Positions 1 to 5,257 of a stretch of 5,330 bases of DNA are shown one piece after another. Positions within the stretch are counted from its first letter, which is position 1. Every line of letters begins with the position of its first letter. The stretch is from Bacteroidales bacterium (GTDB taxonomy: Bacteria; Bacteroidota; Bacteroidia; Bacteroidales; WCHB1-69), in NCBI GenBank assembly GCA_016290715.1, contig JAEEUY010000010.1, positions 1 through 5,330 on the forward strand, read 5' to 3'. The notes below the pieces were generated by a model. The model did no database searches. It was not told where the DNA came from and saw only the letters and a program-made list of their open reading frames with translations. The translations under genes and the position numbers were made by a program.

Positions 1-184
1 CAGAGGCCAGCGAGCTGGCGGCTGCGGCCACGGCGTCGGGATCAGCGTTGGTCCTCGAGGTGATCTGTTCGGTAAGGTTCTCGCTGATGGCGTTAGCGAT
101 TTCGCTGCCGGCCAGGTTGTTAATCGTATCGCAGCTACTCAACGCAGCGGCAATCCATAAGAGGAAGTCTAAAGTTTTTTTCAT
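1..184 (-). CDS. Putative lipoprotein of unknown function, N-terminal part only (cut by window edge)
   Basis: Reading the minus strand from the ATG at 184-182 gives 61 codons without a stop, continuing past the left edge. The product starts MKKTLDFLLWIAAALSSC: two lysines, a hydrophobic stretch, then a lipobox-like L-S-S-C with Cys18 as the likely lipidated residue. This points to export, signal peptidase II processing and anchoring in the outer membrane. The mature start (CDTINNLAGSE) lacks an obvious acidic surface-export signal, so a periplasm-facing position is more likely; that is inference. The rest is Ala/Asn/Ser-rich, probably helical, with an AVAAAASSLAS stretch. I do not recognise the family. 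The G+C content is high (44 of 60 for bases 1-60), like the ends of the protease gene and unlike its middle. It is transcribed divergently from the protease gene, and a functional link cannot be inferred. The start is supported by the lysine-rich signal sequence and a TATTTTTG box about 45 bases upstream. Confidence 0.8.
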   Translation of the reverse strand, partial: MKKTLDFLLWIAAALSSCDTINNLAGSEIANAISENLTEQITSRTNADPDAVAAAASSLAS

Positions 185-227
185 TGTTTATTGTTTTAGT
201 TTGACGTTTCAAATTGGTTTGACCCTG

Positions 228-235
228 CAAAAATA
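228..235 (-). promoter_or_regulatory. Candidate -7 box (TATTTTTG) for the divergent lipoprotein gene
   Basis: On the minus strand the bases read TATTTTTG, an exact match to the Bacteroidota -7 consensus TAnnTTTG, 43 bases upstream of the lipoprotein ATG. No clear TTTG -33 partner is seen; the region 19-25 bases upstream contains only a GGTTTTTC run. A second TATTTTTG on the same strand at 269-276 is an alternative or additional start. The leader would be A/T-rich and lacks a Shine-Dalgarno sequence, as is usual in this phylum. Confidence 0.5.
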
Positions 236-268
236 TGATTTATTTTGAAAAACCGTATGGGTTGAATG

Positions 269-276
269 CAAAAATA
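269..276 (-). promoter_or_regulatory. Second candidate -7 box (TATTTTTG), minus strand
   Basis: A second exact TAnnTTTG match on the minus strand, 41 bases upstream of the first. It also lacks a good -33 box. A/T-rich sequence makes chance matches likely, so this is weaker than the nearer box. Confidence 0.25.
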
Positions 277-359
277 GTACCAAAATGTGCTGTTTAAAAA
301 GCTGTTGAAAAAAAAGATTAATTAATGATAGGATTTATCGACCGCGAGGATAATTTCTT

Positions 360-367
360 TATCTTTG
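360..367 (+). promoter_or_regulatory. Candidate -7 box (TATCTTTG) for the C10 protease gene
   Basis: TATCTTTG matches the Bacteroidota TAnnTTTG consensus exactly and lies 56 bases before the protease ATG at 424. The -33 region has only an imperfect TTTA at 334-337. The predicted transcript would start near base 374 and carry an A/T-rich leader of about 50 bases ending in AAATACCTTATATT. No Shine-Dalgarno-like GGAGG is present, so initiation probably relies on an unstructured A-rich leader, as is typical in the phylum. Confidence 0.6.
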
Positions 368-423
368 TAGGCCTCATTATGCGGTTCAATAGAATATTAA
401 AATCAAATTAAATACCTTATATT

Positions 424-492
424 ATGAAAATGAAAAGTTTACGCCTGATGGCAACGATATTGCTTGTCGTAGCATCATTGCTCGCAAACGCT
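424..492 (+). other. Signal peptide (residues 1-23) of the C10 protease
   Basis: A basic n-region with three lysines and an arginine is followed by a hydrophobic core (ATILLVVASLL) and an A-N-A motif that fits signal peptidase I cleavage before N24. There is no Cys near the cut, so this is not a lipoprotein. It implies Sec export to the periplasm. How the protein then crosses the outer membrane is not evident. Confidence 0.9.
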
Positions 493-3400
493 AACCCTGT
501 TGATATGCGCACCGTCCGCGAGGTGGGCATGAAGTTCCTGAACGCCAACACCAGGGTGCCGCTGCGCAGCGCGGAAGACCTCCAGTTGGTGACCACCTAC
601 AGTATCAGCCGTGGCGATGCGGCTTTCCATGTCTTTAACACGCCGAATGGGTTCGTCATCGTGGCGGCGGATGACTGTGCCTATCCCATTCTCGGTTATT
701 CCGATGAGGGACGGCAATTCGACATAAACGACGTTCCGATTCAGTTACAGGACATCCTTCAGGAGTATGCGGAGCAGATCCAATACGCCGTTGAGCGAAA
801 CCTTCAGCCCGACGAGGCCACTAATCAACAATGGCGTTTTGTGAAGACTAATGGAATGCTGAGCGAAAACCGAGACAGGACTCAAGTGGGTCCGCTGCTG
901 ACCACCACTTGGGACCAAGGACAGTATTATAATGCGATGTGTCCTGAAGATGCTGATGGCCCGGATGGACATGTTTTGACGGGTTGTGTGGCGACAGCGA
1001 TGGCGCAGATTATCAATTATTGGGAATACCCTACACAAGGTAAAGGTATTCATAGTTACGAAAGCTATCAGAATACATACGGAACAATCACTGTGAACTA
1101 TGAAGAGTCATATTATGACTATGAAAACATGCCCGATGTTCTTTCATCAACAAGCACTCAAGAAGAAATAACTGCTGTAGCAAAATTGATGTATGATTGT
1201 GGTGTCGCCAATTCAATGCAGTATGGAGCGTATGGTAGTGGAGCGTATGAAGAGAACACTCGTGCCTCATTCATTAATCATTTTGGCTATTCAGACAGAC
1301 TTGGCTATGCAGACAGACACATGTATACTGGAAACGAATGGACAACACTTTTGAAAGATGAAATAAATTGTGGTGCTCCTGTTTTTTACACAGGGACGAA
1401 TGGTCTTATCTCTCATGCTTTTGTTCTTGATGGTTACAAAGAAGACGATTATTTCCATTTTAATTTTGGTTGGAGTGGCGATTGTGATGGTTGGTATCTT
1501 ACATCAGTAATCAATCCTTCTTGGGAGTTTAATTATTGGCAACAGGCAATAGTGGGTATTCGTCCAAATAATCCATATCAAACAGTGTTATGTAATTATC
1601 GTCCAGAAGTTGATCTTTCATCTGGTATATATAATGGAGATCATGATTATTACATAGTCTCTACCCCGATTCATTTATATAATGTAAGTGCAAACAATGA
1701 TTACCAAATGGATTATGATGATTATGGAGGTGAAAGACCTATCGTACTGCATTTTTCACCTGTTGATGGTTCAGGGCAATTGGTATTGGATGTTTTTGAA
1801 ATAGAAGAAGGTCATGCAGTTATGGTATATGATGGTGTCAATAAAGATTCTTTGGTTTGTGTTTGGGAACCATTGGGAGTAGGATGGCCCAATGCAAATC
1901 TGCCTAATGATCCGGAATTCCAACAATATGTATCAAATGACTTTTCTCCGATAGTTTCTACTAAACATGGATTTACCATAGAGGCATATTGTGCAGGCTT
2001 GCTCGAAAACGAATTCCATTTGCTTGTGAGTGATGCTGCAGATTGTCGAATGGTATCAAATATTGAAGCTATTCAAGAATCATCCGGATTTAGGCTGAAT
2101 TGGACAGCAAACGGCTCTGCTACACAATGGCAGGTTGCATGGAACGATAGTACTGAAATGTGTGACACCTCCACAATACTGATTGAAGATGTTGCTCAGT
2201 ATGACAATTGTGAGGTTAAAATCCGTTCGGTTTGCGGAGAGGAAACATATAGTCAATGGAATTCTATTATTCTTAATAAGAAAAAGTATTGGCCCGATTT
2301 TGTGGTGGAGGAACCTGAGGGCTTCGAGTTGGTGGATGGTGTTGTCAGAGTTTCGTCAGCTGAAGGATTTGCATGGTGGATTAGGCAATGTGAATCTTAT
2401 GATACACCAACAGAGGAAAACAGCAGAACGATTGTATTTGACGGAGATATTGATTTGGAAGGTCATTTGTGGAAACCAATTGCCTATTATGGGAAGATCA
2501 AAGGGCAAGGCCATGTTATCAATAACCTTCGAACAGGGTATTTCATCAATGGGACTGGTATGTTCCGTTATTATGCCGGTGATACCATTTCAGATTTGCA
2601 TTTGAAGAATGCGATAATTTGTGGTGACGGAGGCTCGGGGGCTTTTGCGGCATGTGTTGACCATTCGGTGATTATAAATTGTTCATCAACAGATTATTTT
2701 ATGAGAAACAGAGGAGGGGCTGTAGGAGGTTTGTTTGGACGCTCAGATTACTCAAAGGTAACAAACTGCTATGCCATTGGGGAAAATTATAGCCAAACAG
2801 TTAACGGAGGCATTGTTGGATGGAATTTGTATTCTGATTTTGATAATTGTTATTCAAGTCAAGGAGCCTCATTTCAATGGCAATCTTGCAATAGTGATAT
2901 TTTTGGGCCAGGCCTTCTTACTGGAATAGATTATGGCGGCTCTTATGATAATTGCTATGCAGACATAAAAAACACCAAACGCCTTTGGGCTCCAGAATAT
3001 GACTCTATTGCCACATTGTATTATTTTTTCGGTTTTTCAAACGGACACGGAATACAGGTGGCATCTGCGAATAATATTGCCACTTTTAGGGTGGATGGAG
3101 ATACCATTGGCAGAATAATACAAGATACCGCGGTTAACTATTCGTTGGGTAATATGGATTTGTTAACCGCATTGAACAATAAAGTAATTGAAAACAATTC
3201 TCCCGAATTAAGAACATGGATCTGGGACGACGAGTTGCATTTTCCTGTTTTCGCTGAATATTATGAACCAACTTGCCCTAATGTGAAAAACTTGACTGCA
3301 AGAAATATAGAGATTGATGATGGTTTTGCGGTTGCATTATCATGGACTGAGACAGGAGAAGCTGAAGAGTGGCAGGTGAAGTGTGTCTCAGAAGGTGTAC

Positions 3401-5103
3401 CAGAGAGCGGCGCAGTTATACATAGTGCTAATTCAACGAATGATACTATAGAGGGCTTGACTTTAGGCAAAGATTACACATTCTATGTACGTCCCATTTG
3501 TGGGGGAGAAGATACTGTTGGCTGGGGGCTACCTGTCAAACTTTTCGTGGATAAACTATATTGGGTGGATGTGGTCACCGAGCAGCCTGTAGGTTATGTT
3601 GTGGATAGCGAAGGAAATGTGACTATATCTTCTGCTGAGGGTTTGGCGTGGTTTAATAAAAGGAATCAATGGGATTGTTTCGAAGGGAAGACGATTTCTA
3701 TCTTGAATGATATTGATATGGGAGCATATCGTTGGAAGCCATTGGATTGTATTTGGGGTACAATTGACGGAAATAACCATACAATATCAAACCTTATTTG
3801 CAGGGAATCCGTTTCAGAAGCAAGAGGCGTTGGTTTTGTTGGAGGTCTGTATAATACTACGATACGTAATATGATAATTAAAGATGGAGTGTTTGCTGGT
3901 CGTGAATGGGTCGGAGGCTTATTTGGGTATAGTATATCTGCCTATAATATTGACAATTGCCATATTGAGAATGCTCAAATTATGGGACGTACCGCAGTGG
4001 GTGGAATTGGTGGCATGCTAAACGGGGGTGAAGACGAGAATACTGTAACTAATTGTTCTGCTACAGGAGTGATTTATGCGGATCGATCTACCGGAGGCTT
4101 ATTGGGTAGCGTGCAATCGCCCTATGTAATTGTTAACAATTGTTACTCACATTGTGATATTTATTCTTTGGGTAAGTCTCAACTCATTTCGCGTGGCGGT
4201 TTGGTTGGCGACAGCAGTGGTAGTTTTACTAACTGCTATAATGCTGGTGAAATAGAATATGATAGTACTGTTTATTTCAATTATACTGGTTTGTCAATAG
4301 GTGATATTAGTATTAATGGTGAGATGCATAACGTATATGCTCAATTTAGGGAGGGAATTCCATTTGAAGGAAGAGATGATGCTTTGCTTGTCTATCCCTA
4401 TATCTTAGCAGATACGGCAACATTTGACAATAATTGTGTTTTGAATAATCCTGTAACCATCGCTGGCACCTCCTACACCGACCTCCTTTCGGCCCTTAAC
4501 GCTTGGGTAGATACATACGATACATTAGGCGTCTATCGTCATTGGGTGGCGGACACAGCAATGGTCAACGGCGGATTTCCTATTCTCGAGCGCCAGCCTG
4601 CCACAGGGGCACAGATATCGAGTTTGACGTTAGGCTGGAACTGGTGGGCACCCACCGTGGAGAGGGAAACCTTACTAAGCCTGATGGAAACCACGCTTGG
4701 AACAAAGGGCATTCGCATCGACTCGCAAGATTCAGGATCGGCACAACAAAATGACGGTTCCTGGTCCGGCGATTTGCAGAGCATCTCTCCCGGCCAAATG
4801 TACAGGATTCAAACCAACACCGCCTGCACGCTCTCCTTATTAGGTGTTCCCATCACCTCGGCCACAATCACCATCAACCAAGGTGAGAACTGGTTCGGCT
4901 TCGTCGGTACAGCAAAGCCAATTACCACTGCCTTTACTAACTTCTCACCTGCCGAAGGCGACAAGGTCATCTCACAAGACGAGGGCTTCGCCGTTTATAA
5001 CGGCTCTGTGTGGGAAGGTACGCTCACCACACTCAAGCCCGGCAAAGGCTATGTGTACATTTCGAATGCCACAACATCTAAGACGCTAGTGATAGGGGAG
5101 TAG
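424..5103 (+). CDS. Secreted C10-family (streptopain-like) cysteine protease with Spi propeptide, two Fn3/GLUG beta-helix modules and a repeated C-terminal domain
   Basis: The 1559-residue product is a probable secreted zymogen. Residues 1-23 form a signal peptide (KMK start, hydrophobic core, A-N-A before the cut). Residues about 27-130 match the Spi/C10 propeptide, including the GFVIVAADD and PILGYSDEG motifs. Residues about 155-381 are the peptidase: GCVATAMAQI with nucleophile C188, SHAFVLDGY with H331, and FNFGWSGDCDGWY with W350. The His-to-Trp distance of 19 equals that of streptococcal SpeB (H195 to W214). Next come a beta-rich, CUB-like region (about 385-535), Fn3-like plus beta-helix module 1 (540-949), module 2 (950-1390) and a two-repeat C-terminal domain (1397-1559). 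Bacteroidales C10 enzymes with about 400 residues are common; this one carries some 1100 extra. The family cleaves host or dietary proteins, but the substrate here is unknown. The gene appears monocistronic: it has its own promoter and a strong terminator after TAG. ATG 424 is chosen over ATG 430 because it gives the full basic n-region; both are plausible. Base composition is mosaic. Confidence 0.96.
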   Translation: MKMKSLRLMATILLVVASLLANANPVDMRTVREVGMKFLNANTRVPLRSAEDLQLVTTYSISRGDAAFHVFNTPNGFVIVAADDCAYPILGYSDEGRQFDINDVPIQLQDILQEYAEQIQYAVERNLQPDEATNQQWRFVKTNGMLSENRDRTQVGPLLTTTWDQGQYYNAMCPEDADGPDGHVLTGCVATAMAQIINYWEYPTQGKGIHSYESYQNTYGTITVNYEESYYDYENMPDVLSSTSTQEEITAVAKLMYDCGVANSMQYGAYGSGAYEENTRASFINHFGYSDRLGYADRHMYTGNEWTTLLKDEINCGAPVFYTGTNGLISHAFVLDGYKEDDYFHFNFGWSGDCDGWYLTSVINPSWEFNYWQQAIVGIRPNNPYQTVLCNYRPEVDLSSGIYNGDHDYYIVSTPIHLYNVSANNDYQMDYDDYGGERPIVLHFSPVDGSGQLVLDVFEIEEGHAVMVYDGVNKDSLVCVWEPLGVGWPNANLPNDPEFQQYVSNDFSPIVSTKHGFTIEAYCAGLLENEFHLLVSDAADCRMVSNIEAIQESSGFRLNWTANGSATQWQVAWNDSTEMCDTSTILIEDVAQYDNCEVKIRSVCGEETYSQWNSIILNKKKYWPDFVVEEPEGFELVDGVVRVSSAEGFAWWIRQCESYDTPTEENSRTIVFDGDIDLEGHLWKPIAYYGKIKGQGHVINNLRTGYFINGTGMFRYYAGDTISDLHLKNAIICGDGGSGAFAACVDHSVIINCSSTDYFMRNRGGAVGGLFGRSDYSKVTNCYAIGENYSQTVNGGIVGWNLYSDFDNCYSSQGASFQWQSCNSDIFGPGLLTGIDYGGSYDNCYADIKNTKRLWAPEYDSIATLYYFFGFSNGHGIQVASANNIATFRVDGDTIGRIIQDTAVNYSLGNMDLLTALNNKVIENNSPELRTWIWDDELHFPVFAEYYEPTCPNVKNLTARNIEIDDGFAVALSWTETGEAEEWQVKCVSEGVPESGAVIHSANSTNDTIEGLTLGKDYTFYVRPICGGEDTVGWGLPVKLFVDKLYWVDVVTEQPVGYVVDSEGNVTISSAEGLAWFNKRNQWDCFEGKTISILNDIDMGAYRWKPLDCIWGTIDGNNHTISNLICRESVSEARGVGFVGGLYNTTIRNMIIKDGVFAGREWVGGLFGYSISAYNIDNCHIENAQIMGRTAVGGIGGMLNGGEDENTVTNCSATGVIYADRSTGGLLGSVQSPYVIVNNCYSHCDIYSLGKSQLISRGGLVGDSSGSFTNCYNAGEIEYDSTVYFNYTGLSIGDISINGEMHNVYAQFREGIPFEGRDDALLVYPYILADTATFDNNCVLNNPVTIAGTSYTDLLSALNAWVDTYDTLGVYRHWVADTAMVNGGFPILERQPATGAQISSLTLGWNWWAPTVERETLLSLMETTLGTKGIRIDSQDSGSAQQNDGSWSGDLQSISPGQMYRIQTNTACTLSLLGVPITSATITINQGENWFGFVGTAKPITTAFTNFSPAEGDKVISQDEGFAVYNGSVWEGTLTTLKPGKGYVYISNATTSKTLVIGE
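493..873 (+). other. Spi-type propeptide / intramolecular inhibitor (about residues 24-150)
   Basis: The segment has the order typical of C10 propeptides: a helical start (TVREVGMKFLNAN), a beta hairpin around YSISRGDAAFHVFN, then GFVIVAADD, PILGYSDEG and a helix with ILQEYAEQIQYAVE. In this family the propeptide, and the homologous free Spi protein of streptococci, block the active site until proteolysis. The segment after it (about 131-154) is polar and irregular, suiting an activation linker; the exact cut is not visible. Its G+C is about 54%, unlike the catalytic half that follows. Confidence 0.85.
886..1566 (+). other. C10 cysteine protease catalytic domain (about residues 155-381)
   Basis: The domain starts at VGPLLTTTWDQGQYYN, a typical beginning of mature Bacteroidales C10 enzymes, and ends near VGIRPNN. 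It carries C188 in GCVATAMAQIINYW, the glycine-rich MQYGAYGSGAY loop (C10 enzymes usually have MxYG..GSGA here), H331 in SHAFVLDGY, and W350 in FGWSG. C188 to H331 is 143 residues versus 148 in SpeB. All recognisable catalytic elements are intact, so I expect an active enzyme. An extra Cys354 lies close to W350; its role is unknown. Confidence 0.93.
1283..1318 (+). repeat. 18-base in-frame direct repeat in the protease domain
   Basis: TTGGCTATTCAGACAGAC at 1283-1300 is followed immediately by the same sequence with one change (T to G) at 1301-1318. It encodes GYSDRL followed by GYADRH. It lies between the catalytic Cys and His. Confidence 0.9.
1576..2028 (+). other. Beta-rich, CUB-like domain after the protease (about residues 385-535)
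   Basis: Alternating hydrophobic strands include PIVLHFSPVD, QLVLDVFEIEEGHAVMVYDG and GFTIEAYCAG. The order 'strand - acidic turn - VxVYDG - strand - FTIEA' resembles CUB-like domains attached to many secreted bacterial proteases, which are usually binding or stability modules. Only weak motif similarity is seen, so the assignment is tentative; an immunoglobulin-like protease-tail domain is the alternative. Confidence 0.45.
2041..3270 (+). repeat. Fn3-like plus beta-helix module, copy 1 (residues 540-949)
   Basis: Residues 540-619 look like an Fn3 domain (FRLNWTANGSATQWQVAW, then VKIRSVCG). A YW linker (622-623) leads to a beta-helix with VSSAEGFAWW (643-652), a DGDIDLEGHLWKPI strand pair, GQGHVINNL, and GLUG-type turns GGLFG (768-772) and GGIVG (795-799). 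It closes with DLLTALNN (912-919) and WIWDDELHFPVF. Each element has a counterpart in copy 2, about 410-425 residues later in the first half of the module. The two copies have diverged, so the duplication is old or the modules came from different sources. Such modules are usually thought to mediate adhesion or spacing. Confidence 0.85.
3271..4593 (+). repeat. Fn3-like plus beta-helix module, copy 2 (residues 950-1390)
   Basis: Fn3-like residues about 951-1043 (VALSWTETGEAEEWQVKC, YTFYVRPICGG) lead to the YW linker at 1046-1047, ISSAEGLAWF (1068-1077), NDIDMGAYRWKPLD, and DGNNHTISNL. Four GLUG-type turns follow: GGLFG (1164-1168), GGIGG (1193-1197), GGLLG (1224-1228) and GGLVG (1258-1262). It closes with DLLSALNAWV (1353-1362) and GGFPIL. 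It has two more clear GLUG turns than copy 1, so the helix is probably longer. The last 140 bases switch to high G+C. Confidence 0.85.
4612..5100 (+). repeat. C-terminal domain of two tandem repeats with an 83-residue period (residues 1397-1559)
   Basis: Copy 1 (1397-1479) and copy 2 (1480-1559) align at a constant 83-residue offset: N1406-W1407 with N1489-W1490; IDSQD 1432-1436 with VISQD 1515-1519; W1447-x-G-x-L...PGxxY with W1530-x-G-x-L...PGxxY. The shared pattern is 'GxNW - helix - G - SQD - WxGxL - PGxxY'. From memory, this GWNW/SQD domain recurs at the C-terminus of many otherwise unrelated large Bacteroidales secreted proteins, with no established function that I know of. It ends the protein directly, with no other sorting or anchor signal after it. 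G+C is about 55%. Confidence 0.8.
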
Positions 5104-5129
5104 AAGAGGACACCTAGCAACAGCAAGAG

Positions 5130-5211
5130 TTTCCCCTGCCCTTTAGGAGATCGCGGGTCGTGGTTCGACAGGCTCACCAACCACCCGCGATGAGGGCAGG
5201 GGAAAATTTTT
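5130..5211 (+). terminator. Strong intrinsic terminator of the protease gene
   Basis: TTTCCCCTGCCCT (5130-5142) pairs perfectly over 13 bases with AGGGCAGGGGAAA (5193-5205), followed by TTTTT at 5207-5211. A second stem lies inside the loop (5150-5191). The hairpin begins 27 bases after the TAG stop. The opposite strand has no matching T tract after the stem, so it appears to work in the plus direction only. It separates the protease gene from the next promoter at 5224. Confidence 0.9.
5150..5191. repeat. REP-like palindrome with CGACAGGCTCA core, nested in the terminator loop
   Basis: ATCGCGGG (5150-5157) pairs with CCCGCGAT (5184-5191), and TGGTT (5161-5165) with AACCA (5179-5183), leaving a three-base TCG bulge and a loop CGACAGGCTCACC. 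The TTCGACAGGCTCA string (reverse complement TGAGCCTGTCGAA) is, from memory, a widespread intergenic palindromic repeat core in many bacterial genomes. Only one copy is in this window, so repetition here cannot be shown. Confidence 0.55.
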
Positions 5212-5223
5212 AAACTTATCCTA

Positions 5224-5252
5224 TTGTATTTCAAAACTTTTTCCTACCTTTG
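5224..5252 (+). promoter_or_regulatory. Promoter of a downstream plus-strand transcript (coding part outside window)
   Basis: TACCTTTG (5245-5252) matches TAnnTTTG exactly, and a TTG at 5224-5226 lies 18 bases before it, giving a reasonable -33/-7 arrangement for the Bacteroidota primary sigma factor. The predicted start is about 5258-5260. No ATG occurs between there and the end of the window, so the leader is at least about 70 bases long. It is the best-looking promoter in the window. Confidence 0.7.
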
Positions 5253-5257
5253 CAGCC

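Larger units (their letters stand above)
185..423. other. Divergent intergenic region, 239 bases
   Basis: This A/T-rich stretch separates the start codons of the lipoprotein gene (minus) and the C10 protease gene (plus). It contains candidate -7 boxes facing each way (228-235 and 269-276 on minus, 360-367 on plus). I see no convincing open reading frame, riboswitch-like fold, long inverted repeat or tRNA. The poly-A run around 307-315 and the ATTAATTAAT at 318-327 may contribute to a flexible upstream region, but no specific binding site is recognisable. Confidence 0.7.
1021..4440. other. Low-G+C central block inside the protease gene
   Basis: Hand counts over 60-base rows give 291/540 G+C (54%) for 481-1020, 22/60 for 1021-1080, 216/600 (36%) for ten rows sampled between 1081 and 4320, 22/60 for 4381-4440, then 31/60 for 4441-4500 and 99/180 (55%) for three rows between 4561 and 4860. 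Codon choice shifts with it: C/G-ending codons in the flanks, A/T-ending codons in the block. The reading frame is continuous across both edges. Confidence 0.85.

Noticed and set aside
48..248. Plus-strand 66-codon open frame at the left edge
   Set aside because: It overlaps the better-supported minus-strand lipoprotein start, has no promoter or known motif, and its composition reflects the opposite-strand gene plus A/T-rich intergenic sequence.
300..330. A-rich run and ATTAATTAAT palindrome upstream of the protease gene as a specific operator
   Set aside because: Short A/T palindromes are expected by chance in A/T-rich intergenic DNA, and no known regulator site matches.
1225..1249. GGAGCGTATG repeated at 1225-1234 and 1240-1249
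   Set aside because: It encodes the glycine/tyrosine-rich MQYGAYGSGAY loop of C10 proteases; the repeat is explained by the protein motif.
475..1270. Several 60-102 codon minus-strand frames inside the protease gene
   Set aside because: They lie opposite a strongly supported domain-containing gene and show no motifs or start signals of their own.
1465..1473. Phe348 where SpeB has Trp212 next to the active-site Trp
   Set aside because: NFGWG-type sequences are, from memory, common in Bacteroidota C10 enzymes, so this is ordinary family variation and not evidence of inactivity.
2183..2605. 140-codon plus-strand frame overlapping beta-helix module 1
   Set aside because: It is in a shifted frame relative to a continuous, motif-rich protein, and the product shows no recognisable domain.
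1021..4440. Possibility that the low-G+C block is an inserted mobile element
   Set aside because: There is no transposase, terminal inverted repeat or target duplication, and the block encodes in-frame parts of the same protein, so recombination between homologous genes fits better.
5049..5234. Minus-strand 61-codon open frame across the end of the protease gene
   Set aside because: It runs through the terminator hairpin and the downstream -33 region, and its Leu/Lys/Pro-rich product looks like translated hairpin sequence.
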